DNA from: Brevundimonas alba
GTDB lineage: Bacteria > Pseudomonadota > Alphaproteobacteria > Caulobacterales > Caulobacteraceae
Direction: 5' to 3'
Length of the DNA stretch: 64,000 nt
NCBI RefSeq assembly: GCF_011927945.1
Contig: NZ_JAATJM010000002.1
Span: 62,001 to 126,000, forward strand
Shown: positions 9,470-18,288 of the stretch, piece by piece
Layout of the letters: each line of letters starts with the position of its first letter
Numbering within the stretch: position 1 is the stretch's first letter
Notes under the pieces: generated by a model
The model's input: only the letters and a program-made list of their open reading frames with translations
What the model was told of the DNA's origin: nothing
Databases searched by the model: none
Translations under genes and position numbers: made by a program

Positions 9470-10345
9470 ATGTCCGATTTCGAGCACGTCTTCGAAACGC
9501 CGCCCGAGGGCGCGGCCGCCGACTGGACCATTCCCCAGAACTGGGGCGCCTATACCGAGGTCGAGCATTCGACCTGGGACACCCTCTACGCCCGCCAGAT
9601 GAAGATCCTGCCCGGCCGGGCCGCCGATGTCTTCCTGAAGGGGCTGACGGCGCTGGACCTGAACACCGGCGGCATCCCCGATTTCGAGACGATGAACCCG
9701 AAGCTGCAGGCGCTGACGGGCTGGACCGTGGTCTGCGTGCCGGGTCTGGTGCCGGACGAGGTCTTCTTCGACCATCTGGCCAACCGCCGCTTCCCGTCGG
9801 GTCAGTTCATCCGCAAGCCGGACCAGCTGGACTACCTGCAGGAGCCGGACATCTTCCACGACGTATTCGGCCATGTGCCGATGCTGACCGACCCGGATTT
9901 CGCCGCCTATATGGAGGCCTATGGCAAGGGCGGGCAGCGGGCGGCGTCGCTGGGCATGCTGCAGAATCTGGCGCGGCTGTACTGGTACACGGTCGAGTTC
10001 GGCCTGATGCAGGACGCGGGCGGACTGCGCATCTATGGCGCCGGGATCGTGTCGTCGGCGACGGAGAGCGTGTTCGCGTTGGAAGACCCTTCGCCGAACC
10101 GGCTGGGCTTCGATCTCGAGCGGGTGATGCGGACGCTGTACCGGATCGACGACTTCCAGCAGGTCTATTTCGTGATCGACAGCATCGACCAGCTGAAGCG
10201 CGAGACGCTGAAGGATTTCGGCCCGATCTATGACCGGCTGAAGGGGGCGGAGGACATCGCCATCGAGGCCGTCCTGCCGGCGGACCCCGTGTTGACGCGG
10301 GGAACGCAGGCCTATGCCGTGGGGGGCGGACGCTTCGCCGCCTGA
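9470..10345 (+). CDS. phhA: Phenylalanine 4-monooxygenase
   Basis: 291 residues. It hydroxylates phenylalanine to tyrosine with tetrahydropterin and O2. The iron ligands are His130 and His135 (IFHDVFGHVPM) and Glu176 (WYTVEFGL). Length and motifs match the bacterial single-domain enzyme, with no ACT regulatory domain. The ribosome site is AGCAGGAG before ATG 9470. No pterin carbinolamine dehydratase (phhB) is adjacent. The gene converges with the MHS transporter. Confidence 0.98.
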   Translation: MSDFEHVFETPPEGAAADWTIPQNWGAYTEVEHSTWDTLYARQMKILPGRAADVFLKGLTALDLNTGGIPDFETMNPKLQALTGWTVVCVPGLVPDEVFFDHLANRRFPSGQFIRKPDQLDYLQEPDIFHDVFGHVPMLTDPDFAAYMEAYGKGGQRAASLGMLQNLARLYWYTVEFGLMQDAGGLRIYGAGIVSSATESVFALEDPSPNRLGFDLERVMRTLYRIDDFQQVYFVIDSIDQLKRETLKDFGPIYDRLKGAEDIAIEAVLPADPVLTRGTQAYAVGGGRFAA

Positions 10346-10357
10346 ACCGCGGCGGGT

Positions 10358-11650
10358 TCAGTCGTCGTGTGCGATCAGGCTATGATGCCTGGTGTCGCGC
10401 ATGAAGAGATAGACCAGCAGCGACACGCCGATCATGCCGGTCACGTACCAGAAGAAGACGCTCTCGATGCCCTCGCCCTTGAGCCAGAGGGCCACGTATT
10501 CCGCCGTACCGCCGAAGGCCGCATTGGCGATGGCGTATGGCAGGGCGACGCCGAGCGCGCGGATATGGGCGGGGAACAGCTCGGCCTTCACCACGGCGTT
10601 GATCGAGGTGTAGCCGCTGACGATCACCAGCGCGGACAGGGCCAGCAGGAAGGCTATGAACGGGCTGTCGACCCGGGCCAGCGCGGTCATGATCGGCACG
10701 GTCAGCAGGACGCCGAGCACCCCGAAGGCGATCATCACCGGCTTGCGCCCGATACGGTCGGACAGGGCGCCCACGGCGGGCTGAAGGCACATGAAGATGA
10801 ACAGGGCGGCGGCGCTGATCTCGGTCGCCGTGGTCTTGGAGAAGCCGGTCGTGTTGACGAGGAATTTCTGCAGGTAGGTCGTGTAGGCGTAGAAGGCGAG
10901 CGTGCCGCCGGCGGTCAGGCCCATGACCAGCAGCGCCTCCTTCGGATGTTTGACGAACAGCAGCAGGGCGCTGGATTTGGGCGTCGCATCGGCATCGGAG
11001 GCGACGAAGGCCTTGGTCTCGTCGAGGCGGCGCCGGAGCCAGAAGACGATCACCGCCAGCGCCGCGCCGACGAAGAAGGGAATGCGCCAGCCCCACGACG
11101 CGAGATCGGCCTCGCTGAGGGTGTTCTGCAGCAGGATCAGCAGCATCAGGGCCAGAAGCTGGCCCGAGATCAGCGTCACATACTGGAAGCTGGACCAGAA
11201 CCCGCGGTGGTTCTTCGTGGCCATCTCGGACAGGTAGGTGGCGGATGACCCGTATTCGCCGCCGACGCTGAGGCCCTGCAGCATGCGGGCAAACAGCAGC
11301 AGAGCCGGGGCGGCGATGCCGATGGCCGCATAGCCGGGGGTGCAGGCGATGATCAGGCTGCCGGTGCACATCAGGGTGACGGAGAGGGTCAGGCCGGCCT
11401 TGCGCCCCTTGCGGTCGGAATAAACACCCATGATCCAGGCCCCGACGGGCCGCATCAGGAACCCCACGGCGAAGACGGCGGCGGTGCTGAGCAGCTGGGC
11501 GGTCGAGTCGCCCTTGGGGAAGAAGACGGGGGCGAAGTACAGGGTGAAGGCGGCGTAGGCGTACCAGTCGAACCACTCGACCAGATTGCCGGCCGATCCG
11601 CCGAGGATGTTGCGCAGGCGGCGGGCCGGCGACATGGCGGCGTCAGTCAT
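10358..11650 (-). CDS. MFS transporter, metabolite:H+ symporter (MHS) family
   Basis: 430 residues with about 12 membrane segments. The N terminus NLVEWFDWYAYAAF and the loop motif GVYSDRKGRKAG, followed by the second-half equivalent GALSDRIGRKP, are typical of MHS proteins such as KgtP, ProP and ShiA. The substrate is probably a dicarboxylate, 2-oxoglutarate or a betaine-like solute; the sequence does not say which. It lies next to the arginine succinyltransferase operon in the same direction (12 bases after the GNAT gene), so import of a related carbon source is possible but unproven. Confidence 0.92.
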   Translation of the reverse strand: MTDAAMSPARRLRNILGGSAGNLVEWFDWYAYAAFTLYFAPVFFPKGDSTAQLLSTAAVFAVGFLMRPVGAWIMGVYSDRKGRKAGLTLSVTLMCTGSLIIACTPGYAAIGIAAPALLLFARMLQGLSVGGEYGSSATYLSEMATKNHRGFWSSFQYVTLISGQLLALMLLILLQNTLSEADLASWGWRIPFFVGAALAVIVFWLRRRLDETKAFVASDADATPKSSALLLFVKHPKEALLVMGLTAGGTLAFYAYTTYLQKFLVNTTGFSKTTATEISAAALFIFMCLQPAVGALSDRIGRKPVMIAFGVLGVLLTVPIMTALARVDSPFIAFLLALSALVIVSGYTSINAVVKAELFPAHIRALGVALPYAIANAAFGGTAEYVALWLKGEGIESVFFWYVTGMIGVSLLVYLFMRDTRHHSLIAHDD

Positions 11651-11662
11651 CGCAGATCCCCC

Positions 11663-12208
11663 TCAGAGCGTGGCATCATCCAGTTGTTTGCCCATCCTGA
11701 CCAGCGGCACGGGCGCGCCGCCGCGGTCGTCCTCGAACCGTTCGATCTCGCGGTAACCGGCCGAGAGGTACAAGGGTTCGCCGCCCAGGGTCGCGACCAG
11801 TTCGACGCGGTCGTAGCCGGCCGCGCTGGCGGCCTGCTCGCACAGGGACAGGATCAGGCGGCCGACGCCCTGCCGCAGGAACTCCGGGGCGGTGTACATG
11901 GCGCGGACGCGGGCGGCGTCGACGCCGGGCGTCAGGGGCGCGGGAATACGGCCCGGCGTATGGTCGCCGCCGTAGGTGGTGATCCGGCCGCTCCAGCCGC
12001 CGCAGCCGGCGAGGACGTCGCCGCTCTCGACGATGAAATAGGTGCGGTCGGCGATGATCTGGCTGTCGAGGCCCATCAGCTTGCGGCTGGCGGCGATCTG
12101 GTCGGGCGTGAGGAAGTCGGCCAGCGGGCCGGAAATGGCGCGGTCCATCAGGGCGACGAGCGCCGGGATGTCGGCCTCGGTGGCGACGCGGTGGGTCAGG
12201 CTCGCCAT
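11663..12208 (-). CDS. GNAT-family N-acetyltransferase
   Basis: 181 residues from ATG 12208. The GNAT fold is shown by the N-terminal VATEADIPALVALMDRA, the acetyl-CoA loop EFLRQGVGRLIL (Q/RxxGxG/A type), AASAAGYDRVEL and the C-terminal YLSAGYREIERFE. The substrate is unknown. It overlaps the upstream membrane-protein gene by 13 bases and so is translationally linked to the end of the AST operon. Confidence 0.9.
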   Translation of the reverse strand: MASLTHRVATEADIPALVALMDRAISGPLADFLTPDQIAASRKLMGLDSQIIADRTYFIVESGDVLAGCGGWSGRITTYGGDHTPGRIPAPLTPGVDAARVRAMYTAPEFLRQGVGRLILSLCEQAASAAGYDRVELVATLGGEPLYLSAGYREIERFEDDRGGAPVPLVRMGKQLDDATL

Positions 12209-12615
12209 AGCTGCAGCGTCCCCACCAGGTGCACGGCGGCGTAGAGGGCGACGATGGCCGAGCTGATCCAGGCGAAGGCGCCGACAGTCGCGCCTGTGGC
12301 GTAGAGCGCCGGGACGTAGCCCACCGCACGAAGCAGGTAGATGGCGGTGATCGCCGCGAGGCCCAGCTTCAGCAGCGGCAGGCGTGGGATCAGGCCGGCG
12401 CCGGAAAAGGCCCAGGCGGCCCAAGCGGCGAGCACGACGGCGATGCCAAGGGTGATCAGCGCCGCCTTGGGCGATCCCTGCTCGGCCAGCCGAACCATGC
12501 GGGGTCCGGCGCCGAAGAAGGCGTACCAGCGAGGGCCGCCGACGATAATGGTCAGATGCGCCGCCGAGGCCCCCGCGCTGAGCAAGCCGCCCGCCACGAG
12601 CCACGGATTGGTCAC
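12196..12615 (-). CDS. Small four-helix membrane protein
   Basis: 139 residues with four hydrophobic segments (about 5-25, 48-70, 78-98 and 110-132). I do not recognise the family with certainty; AAHLTIIVGGPRWYAFFGAG near the start resembles uncharacterised membrane proteins of Caulobacterales. Its ATG overlaps the astB stop by four bases and its end overlaps the GNAT gene by 13, so it belongs to the same transcript. No functional residues stand out. Confidence 0.8.
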   Translation of the reverse strand: MTNPWLVAGGLLSAGASAAHLTIIVGGPRWYAFFGAGPRMVRLAEQGSPKAALITLGIAVVLAAWAAWAFSGAGLIPRLPLLKLGLAAITAIYLLRAVGYVPALYATGATVGAFAWISSAIVALYAAVHLVGTLQLWRA

Positions 12616-13961
12616 TGCCGCGCGTCCCGCTGAAACGGATAGAAGCCGGAGCCGAGTTCGAGGATCGAGGTCAGTTCGTCCAGCGCGCCGCGGCTTTCGT
12701 CGAGCAGGGCGGGATCAGCGAGGTCGGCGGGGCTGAGGGTGTCGCGGTACCAGGTCGCCCCCCAGATCGACAGGCGGGCGTGGAGCTCGTCCGTCATGCG
12801 CATGGCGGGGTTGGTCGCCGCCAACTCGGCCTCGGTCAGGGCGACGCGCAGGCGCAGGCAGGCGGGGCCGCCGCCATTGCGCATCGACTGGCGCACATCG
12901 ACGTATTCGACGCGGCCGATGGGACCATTGGAAGCGGCCAGCGCTTCCGCCACGGCGTGACTGCGGGCGTTGTCGCGGGTCTCGGTCGGGCAGATGAGGG
13001 TCAGGCGATCCTCGCCCGGAATCCGCACCAGCATGGAGTTGAAGATGTAGCTGGAGATGGCGTCCGCCAGCGGCAGGTCGGCGGCGGGGACCTCGACGAA
13101 GACCGGCTCGAACCGGCCGTCGGCGGCGCGGCGGATGGCGTCGAGCGTGCGGCCCGTGTGCTCGAAGGCGAGCTCGTGGAAGAACAGGGTGTCCAGCGCG
13201 CCCACGCAGACGACGTCGTTGTGGAAGGTCCCGCCGGCGATCGCCGCGGCGGACTGCCGGGCGAGGACCACTCCGGACGCGCCGTGGCGGCGGGCGATAG
13301 CCTCGGAGGCCTCTCGCGTCTGGCGGGCGGGATAGCGGCCTTCCCAATGCTCCCAGGCCTCGCGGCCCCATACCAGCAGGTTGACGCCGGGCTCGCCGTG
13401 GTCGGCGCACAGCCGGACGTGATTGGCCGCGCCCTCGTCCGCGAGGTGGGCGACGGAGGGCAGGGCCTCGTGCACCGCGAACCGCTCCAGGTCGGGGAAG
13501 AGGGCGTCCAGCGAGCGCTTCGTCTGCTCATGCTCCAGCGAGCGGTGCAGATTGGTGATCAGATTGGCCGGCGTGAGATGCACCCGGCCGTCCGCGGCGT
13601 CTGCGCTGGGCGTCACCGTGGCGGCGTTGGCGGCCCACATGGGGGAGGCGGAGCAGGCAGCGGCAGCGAATGAGGGGGCAGTCTTCCATGCCGCCTCCAG
13701 AACGGCGGCGTCGGAGCCGGTGAAGCCGAGGCTGCGCAGGAACGGGATGTTCGGCCGCTCGTGCGGCGGCAGGACGAACTGGGGCAGGCCGAGGTCGGCG
13801 AGCCGCTTCATCTTGTCGAGCCCTTGCAGCACGGCCGCGCGCGGGTTGGACGCCTCGCCGGCGTTGAGGCTGGAGGCGAGGTTGCCGGGCGACAGGCCGG
13901 CATAGGAGTGGGTCGGGCCGATCAGGCCGTCGGCGTTGGCTTCGACCGCGGTCGAGCTCAT
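12612..13961 (-). CDS. astB: N-succinylarginine dihydrolase
   Basis: 449 residues, full length. It is the second step of the arginine succinyltransferase pathway: N2-succinylarginine to N2-succinylornithine, CO2 and ammonia. It matches the AstB family throughout: DGLIGPTHSYAGLSPGN at the N terminus, FHNDVVCVGALD, and the catalytic-Cys segment MRNGGGPACLRLR. It overlaps astD by four bases (ATGA) on one side and the membrane-protein gene by four on the other. Confidence 0.98.
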   Translation of the reverse strand: MSSTAVEANADGLIGPTHSYAGLSPGNLASSLNAGEASNPRAAVLQGLDKMKRLADLGLPQFVLPPHERPNIPFLRSLGFTGSDAAVLEAAWKTAPSFAAAACSASPMWAANAATVTPSADAADGRVHLTPANLITNLHRSLEHEQTKRSLDALFPDLERFAVHEALPSVAHLADEGAANHVRLCADHGEPGVNLLVWGREAWEHWEGRYPARQTREASEAIARRHGASGVVLARQSAAAIAGGTFHNDVVCVGALDTLFFHELAFEHTGRTLDAIRRAADGRFEPVFVEVPAADLPLADAISSYIFNSMLVRIPGEDRLTLICPTETRDNARSHAVAEALAASNGPIGRVEYVDVRQSMRNGGGPACLRLRVALTEAELAATNPAMRMTDELHARLSIWGATWYRDTLSPADLADPALLDESRGALDELTSILELGSGFYPFQRDARQ

Positions 13962-15376
13962 GCCTGCAGACCCTTGATCTCGCTTTCGATATTCTTCACC
14001 GCCGCCGCCTCGAAACTGGCCACCGGATAGGCGCAGTAGTCGGCGGCGTAGTAGGCGGACGGCCGGTGGTTGCCACTGGCGCCGAGACCGCCGAACGGCA
14101 TGTCGCCGGCGGCGCCGGTGGTCGGGCGGTTGAAGTTCACGACGCCCGCGCGGATGCGGCGGATGAAGCTCTGCCAGTTGGCCGGGTCGTCGCTGACGAG
14201 ACCGGCGGACAGGCCGTAGCGGGTGGCGTTGGCCTCGGCCACGGCGGCGTCGAACGACGACACGCGGGTCACCGACAGGAAGGGGGCGAACATCTCCTCG
14301 TCCGGCACGGCGACGCCGGTGACGTCGATGATGGCGGGCTTGACGAAGGCGCCGGGCAGGTTGCCGACAGGACCCGAGGCGCGGATGACCTTGGCGCCCA
14401 TGTCGATGCGGTCCTGCAGCGCCTTCAACGCTCCCTCGGCCGCCTTCTGCGAGATCAGCGGGCCGGCATAGGGCTCCGGCGTGGAATTCCAGGGCGCGAA
14501 GATCAGGCGATCAACCATTGACTCGACCGCCTCGACGATGGCGTCGCCCTGCGGCCCCTCCGGCACGATCAACCGGCGGGCGCAGGAGCAGCGCTGGCCG
14601 GTGGTGATGAAGGCGGACTGGACCACGATGCCCGCCACCGCCTCGGCGTCGGCGGCGTCCCAGACGACCAGCGGATTGTTGCCGCCCAGCTCGAGGGCGA
14701 GGATGACGTGCGGATTGTCCGCGAATTTGCGCCGGAAATGCGCGCCCGCCGCGCCGGAGCCGGTGAACATCAGGGCGTCGATGCCGCTGTCGAGCAGGGC
14801 CGCGCCGGTGTCGCGCCCACCTTGGACCACATTGACGACGCCCATAGGCAGGTCGGCCGCCTCGAAGGCCTCGGCCATCAACTGACCCGTCAGGGGCGTC
14901 TCCTCCGACGGCTTGAAGACGACGGTGTCGCCCGCCAGCAGGGCGGGGACGATGTGGCCGTTGGGCAGGTGGCCGGGGAAGTTGAACGGGCCCAGCACCG
15001 CCGCGACCCCGTGCGGCCGGTGGCGCAGGACGGCCTGTCCGAAGGCGGTGTCGGCCATCCGCTCGCCCGTGCGCTCATCATAGGCGCGGATCGAGATGTC
15101 GACCTTGCCCTGCATGGCGGTGAGTTCGGTCGCCGTTTCCCACAGCGCCTTGCCGGTCTCGCGGCTGATGGCCTCGGCCATCTGCGGCGCGCGTTCCTTG
15201 AGCACCGCCTGATACTGTTTCAGGGCGTCGATCCGCTCCTGCCGCGGCCGGTCGGCCCAGTCGGGGAAGGCGGCGCGGGCGCGATCAACGGCGGCCTGCA
15301 CCTCGGCGAGGGAGGCTGCGGCACCTTCCCAGACGGTGTCGCCAGTGGCGGGATCGATGGACTGGAACTGGGTCAT
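13958..15376 (-). CDS. astD: N-succinylglutamate 5-semialdehyde dehydrogenase
   Basis: 472 residues from ATG 15376. The aldehyde dehydrogenase fold has catalytic Cys in TTGQRCSCARR, Glu in ALELGGNNPLV and the NAD loop FTGSGAAGAHF. FNFPGHLPNGHI and the operon context identify AstD, which oxidises succinylglutamate semialdehyde. An alternative GTG start at 15397 would add seven residues and overlap the astA stop as GTGA, the same overlap style as the other junctions here. The sequence does not settle which start is used. Confidence 0.96.
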   Translation of the reverse strand: MTQFQSIDPATGDTVWEGAAASLAEVQAAVDRARAAFPDWADRPRQERIDALKQYQAVLKERAPQMAEAISRETGKALWETATELTAMQGKVDISIRAYDERTGERMADTAFGQAVLRHRPHGVAAVLGPFNFPGHLPNGHIVPALLAGDTVVFKPSEETPLTGQLMAEAFEAADLPMGVVNVVQGGRDTGAALLDSGIDALMFTGSGAAGAHFRRKFADNPHVILALELGGNNPLVVWDAADAEAVAGIVVQSAFITTGQRCSCARRLIVPEGPQGDAIVEAVESMVDRLIFAPWNSTPEPYAGPLISQKAAEGALKALQDRIDMGAKVIRASGPVGNLPGAFVKPAIIDVTGVAVPDEEMFAPFLSVTRVSSFDAAVAEANATRYGLSAGLVSDDPANWQSFIRRIRAGVVNFNRPTTGAAGDMPFGGLGASGNHRPSAYYAADYCAYPVASFEAAAVKNIESEIKGLQA

Positions 15377-15393
15377 GGGGTTCAGATAGTCGC

Positions 15394-16401
15394 TCACGAC
15401 TTGACCCGCACCGTGTCGCCGGCGCGCACCTTGAGGGCGTCGGCGGTTTCGCGGTTCAGGGTGACGGCATCCCCCTCGACGGCGGCGCGCTGACGCACGG
15501 CGCGGAAGGCGGAGACGCTGTCGGTGGAGATCAGCGCCGGCAGTTCGGCCTCGACCTCGTCGGCGATGCGGGCGGTCAGGCGGCGGGCGTCGCGCACGGT
15601 GCGGATGTGGTCGCGGTCGCAGCAGACCGTCGGGCCCGCGTCGAAGATGTCGACCAGACCGTTGGGACGGAAGCCCTCGCTCTCCAGCAGGGCCATGGCC
15701 GGCACGCCCTGTGGATGGACCTTGCCGATCACGGCGCGCGCCGCCTCGGGCAGCAGTTCGACATAGATCGGATGGCGCGGCGACAGGTCGAGGATGAACT
15801 GCTTGTCGGTGGAGCCGGTCATGCGGTCGGCGTCGTCGAACTCCATCGGGAAGAATTTGTGAGCCACGTGATCCCAGAAGGGGCAGGCGCCGTCCGGGGT
15901 GAAGACCCCGCGCAACTCGGCCAGCACCCGTTCGGCGAACAACTCGGGCTGGGCGCCGATCAGCATGTAGCGCGACTGGCTGAGCAGCCGTCCCGCGCCG
16001 CCCTTGCGCCGGTCGGCCTTCAGGAACAGCGAGCCCACCTCGGTCCAGCCGGTGCATTCATTGACCAGCACCAGCGTCTGGTGATCCAGCTTCACGCCCA
16101 GCGAGGGCGACGACTGGGTGTTGTTGACCAGCCGGAACGAGAAGAACGGCCGGTCCAGCCCAACGGCCGCCTTGACCGAGCCGACGCCATCCACGTCGCC
16201 GGTGTCCGACTCCTCCAGCATCAGGGTGTACCAGCACTCCTCCGGCTTGAGTTTGCCGGAGAAGCTGTCGCGGCCGACCTCAAGCCGTTCCGACAACTGG
16301 TCAGGATCCTCTGGCAGGCTGGTGAAGCCGGGACCACTGAGGATGGCGAGCTCCAGGAGGTGGTCGAGGTCGGAGGGGCCGGCGGGGCGGACGACGAGCA
16401 T
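15394..16401 (-). CDS. astA: Arginine N-succinyltransferase
   Basis: 335 residues. It transfers succinyl from succinyl-CoA to the alpha-amino group of arginine, the first step of the AST pathway. Family signatures: N-terminal VRPAGPSDLDHLLELA, GPGFTSLPEDP, EVGSLFLKADRRKGGAGRLLSQSRY (read in two parts) and FWDHVAHKFFPMEFDDAD. It is a single-subunit AstA, not split into AruF/AruG. Two bases separate it from the upstream M20 hydrolase gene. Confidence 0.98.
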   Translation of the reverse strand: MLVVRPAGPSDLDHLLELAILSGPGFTSLPEDPDQLSERLEVGRDSFSGKLKPEECWYTLMLEESDTGDVDGVGSVKAAVGLDRPFFSFRLVNNTQSSPSLGVKLDHQTLVLVNECTGWTEVGSLFLKADRRKGGAGRLLSQSRYMLIGAQPELFAERVLAELRGVFTPDGACPFWDHVAHKFFPMEFDDADRMTGSTDKQFILDLSPRHPIYVELLPEAARAVIGKVHPQGVPAMALLESEGFRPNGLVDIFDAGPTVCCDRDHIRTVRDARRLTARIADEVEAELPALISTDSVSAFRAVRQRAAVEGDAVTLNRETADALKVRAGDTVRVKS

Positions 16402-16403
16402 GG

Positions 16404-17654
16404 TTACATCGTCTCCAGACGCAGGGACTTGAGTTTGAGGGCGTCGATCTCACCCGAGGCGATCTTGCACAGGATCAGCGCCGAGAGCTGGGCGCGTTCG
16501 ACGAAGCTGGCGGGCCAGGCGAACTCCTGATCCGAATGAATGTCGCCCCCGAGGACACCGAGCGTGTCGATGTTGGGCAGACCGGCAGCGTGCAGATTGT
16601 TGCCCTCGCAGACGCCGCCGGACGGCTTCCAGGCGAGGGTCTGGCCCAGTAGGGCGCCGGTCTCGCGAACGGCCTCGAACAGCGCCGACTGGGACGCGTC
16701 CATCGGCTTGGGCGCGCGGGTCATGCCGCCGTGCAGGTCGAGGGTGAGGCCGGGGAAGGGCGGTTCCGATGCGATCTGGCGCACCGTCGCCTCGATCCAG
16801 TCCGATGCCGCCCTGTCGGGAACACGGACATTGAACCGAACCACGGCGTTGTCGGCCACGACGTTCAGAGGACCGCCGCCCGCGATCTTCGCCACATTGA
16901 TGGTGACGCCCTCGCGTTGGCCGTTCAGTGCGTGCAGGCGGGCGGCGATAATGGCGGCGCCGGCGACGGCGTTGGCCCCATCGTCGAAGGCGCGGCCCGC
17001 GTGGGCGGCCTTGCCTGTGACGATCAGGTGGTAGTTGCCGCTGCCCTTGCGGGCGCCGGCCAGCGTGCCGTCGGTCAGGGCAGGCTCGTAGGTCATGCCG
17101 ACATGGCCGCGGGCCCCCAGTTCAGCCAGCAAGGGGGCTGAGGCCGGCGACCCGATCTCCTCGTCCGGCGACAGCAGCACCGTCCAGCCTACGCCGGCCT
17201 TGTCGGGATGGATTTCGAACGCCTCGAGCGCCGCCAGAAGGACGCTGATCCCGCCCTTCATGTCGGCGATGCCGGGGCCATTCAGAGCGCCGTCCGGGCG
17301 CGTCACGACAGTCTGGAAGGCGCTGTCGATGGGGAAGACGGTGTCGTAGTGGCCGGTCAGGACCACCTGCACCGGCGCGTCGGGCCGCATCGTGATTTGC
17401 AGGGCGTCGGCATGGGCCTCGGTGCGCACCGCGCCGTCGTCGCCGACATTGACCGATCCGCCTGTCGGCACTCGCCTGACCTCAGCCGCCAGCGAGCCCG
17501 CAGCGCTCTCAAGCCGATCCAGCACCCGGTCCAGACCGGCCGCGTTGCGACTGCCAGAGTTGAGGTTCGCCCAGTCGACCGCCCGGCTGACAATGGCCGC
17601 CTCTCGCGCCGCGACATGGTCGAGCACGGCCTGGTCGTGAGGGAGAATCCGCAT
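16404..17654 (-). CDS. M20-family metallohydrolase in AST operon (candidate desuccinylase)
   Basis: 416 residues from ATG 17654. The M20 di-zinc site is visible: VVLTGHYDTVF (His, Asp), GPGIADMKGG (bridging Asp), LLSPDEEIGSP (catalytic Glu and ligand Glu), MTYEPALTDG (Glu) and GGDIHSDQEF (His). It is closest in pattern to carboxypeptidase G2-like M20A enzymes, which release glutamate from N-acylated substrates. It is the first gene of the operon that carries astA-astD-astB. Canonical succinylglutamate desuccinylase AstE (an M14-type enzyme) and AstC are absent here. I infer it may do AstE's step. Confidence 0.88.
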   Translation of the reverse strand: MRILPHDQAVLDHVAAREAAIVSRAVDWANLNSGSRNAAGLDRVLDRLESAAGSLAAEVRRVPTGGSVNVGDDGAVRTEAHADALQITMRPDAPVQVVLTGHYDTVFPIDSAFQTVVTRPDGALNGPGIADMKGGISVLLAALEAFEIHPDKAGVGWTVLLSPDEEIGSPASAPLLAELGARGHVGMTYEPALTDGTLAGARKGSGNYHLIVTGKAAHAGRAFDDGANAVAGAAIIAARLHALNGQREGVTINVAKIAGGGPLNVVADNAVVRFNVRVPDRAASDWIEATVRQIASEPPFPGLTLDLHGGMTRAPKPMDASQSALFEAVRETGALLGQTLAWKPSGGVCEGNNLHAAGLPNIDTLGVLGGDIHSDQEFAWPASFVERAQLSALILCKIASGEIDALKLKSLRLETM

Positions 17655-17766
17655 GCGCCCGGACCCTAGCGGGGCGGGCGGCAAAGGTGAAGGCGAGCAC
17701 GGAATGTGCGTTGCACAGGCCCCGGGGCCTTATAGGGTGCCCGGGCCACTAAAGGGAGGAACTGGC

Positions 17767-18288
17767 ATGACTGACATGGTGAGGGGAATGAACCCAACCG
17801 CTGCGATCACCAACGCGGCGGAAGCGAAGGCCGCGGCGCGCGCCAGCGCAATCGCGATTTTCATCGGCGTCATCTGGGGGATCATTGGTCTGGTCTGGAT
17901 GATGGGGCCGGGCGCTGCGGCGGTGGAAGCCGCGATGGCTGAAGCCACGGCGGCGTCGCCGGGTGCAGCCGGCATGGCCGGCATGGCGACGAGCATGGCT
18001 GTCGGTTTCGGCGGCTTCCTGATTGTGGTTCAGCTGATCCTGGGCCTGGTCCAGTGGTTCAAGCCCAACATCGTCATCCCGATCCTGTTCACCGTTCTGG
18101 TCGTCTACGGCCTCGGCACGGGCGTCTGGGGCATGATGATGGCTGACCAGATGAATATCGAAGCCGCCAGCCCCCCGTGGCAGGTCTATGGCGGCCTCGT
18201 TGTTCTCGTGGTGGAGCTGATCCTGCACATCGCCGGCATCCGCGGAGCCAGCGCGATGAACAAATTCCGCGACGCCCAGGCGTACTGA
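17767..18288 (+). CDS. Hypothetical four-helix membrane protein
   Basis: 173 residues; a strong ribosome site GGGAGGA precedes ATG 17767. Four hydrophobic segments lie at about 30-50, 75-97, 103-125 and 140-160, with a Met/Ala/Gly-rich loop between the first two. I do not recognise the family. It is divergent from the AST operon and ends directly against the tamB stop with no bases between, so the two transcripts converge. Confidence 0.8.
   Translation: MTDMVRGMNPTAAITNAAEAKAAARASAIAIFIGVIWGIIGLVWMMGPGAAAVEAAMAEATAASPGAAGMAGMATSMAVGFGGFLIVVQLILGLVQWFKPNIVIPILFTVLVVYGLGTGVWGMMMADQMNIEAASPPWQVYGGLVVLVVELILHIAGIRGASAMNKFRDAQAY

Noticed and set aside
17718..17729. Perfect 12-base palindrome GGCCCCGGGGCC between the AST operon and a divergent gene.
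   Set aside because: Pure G/C palindromes arise readily at this base composition, and no convincing promoter spacing links it to either gene.
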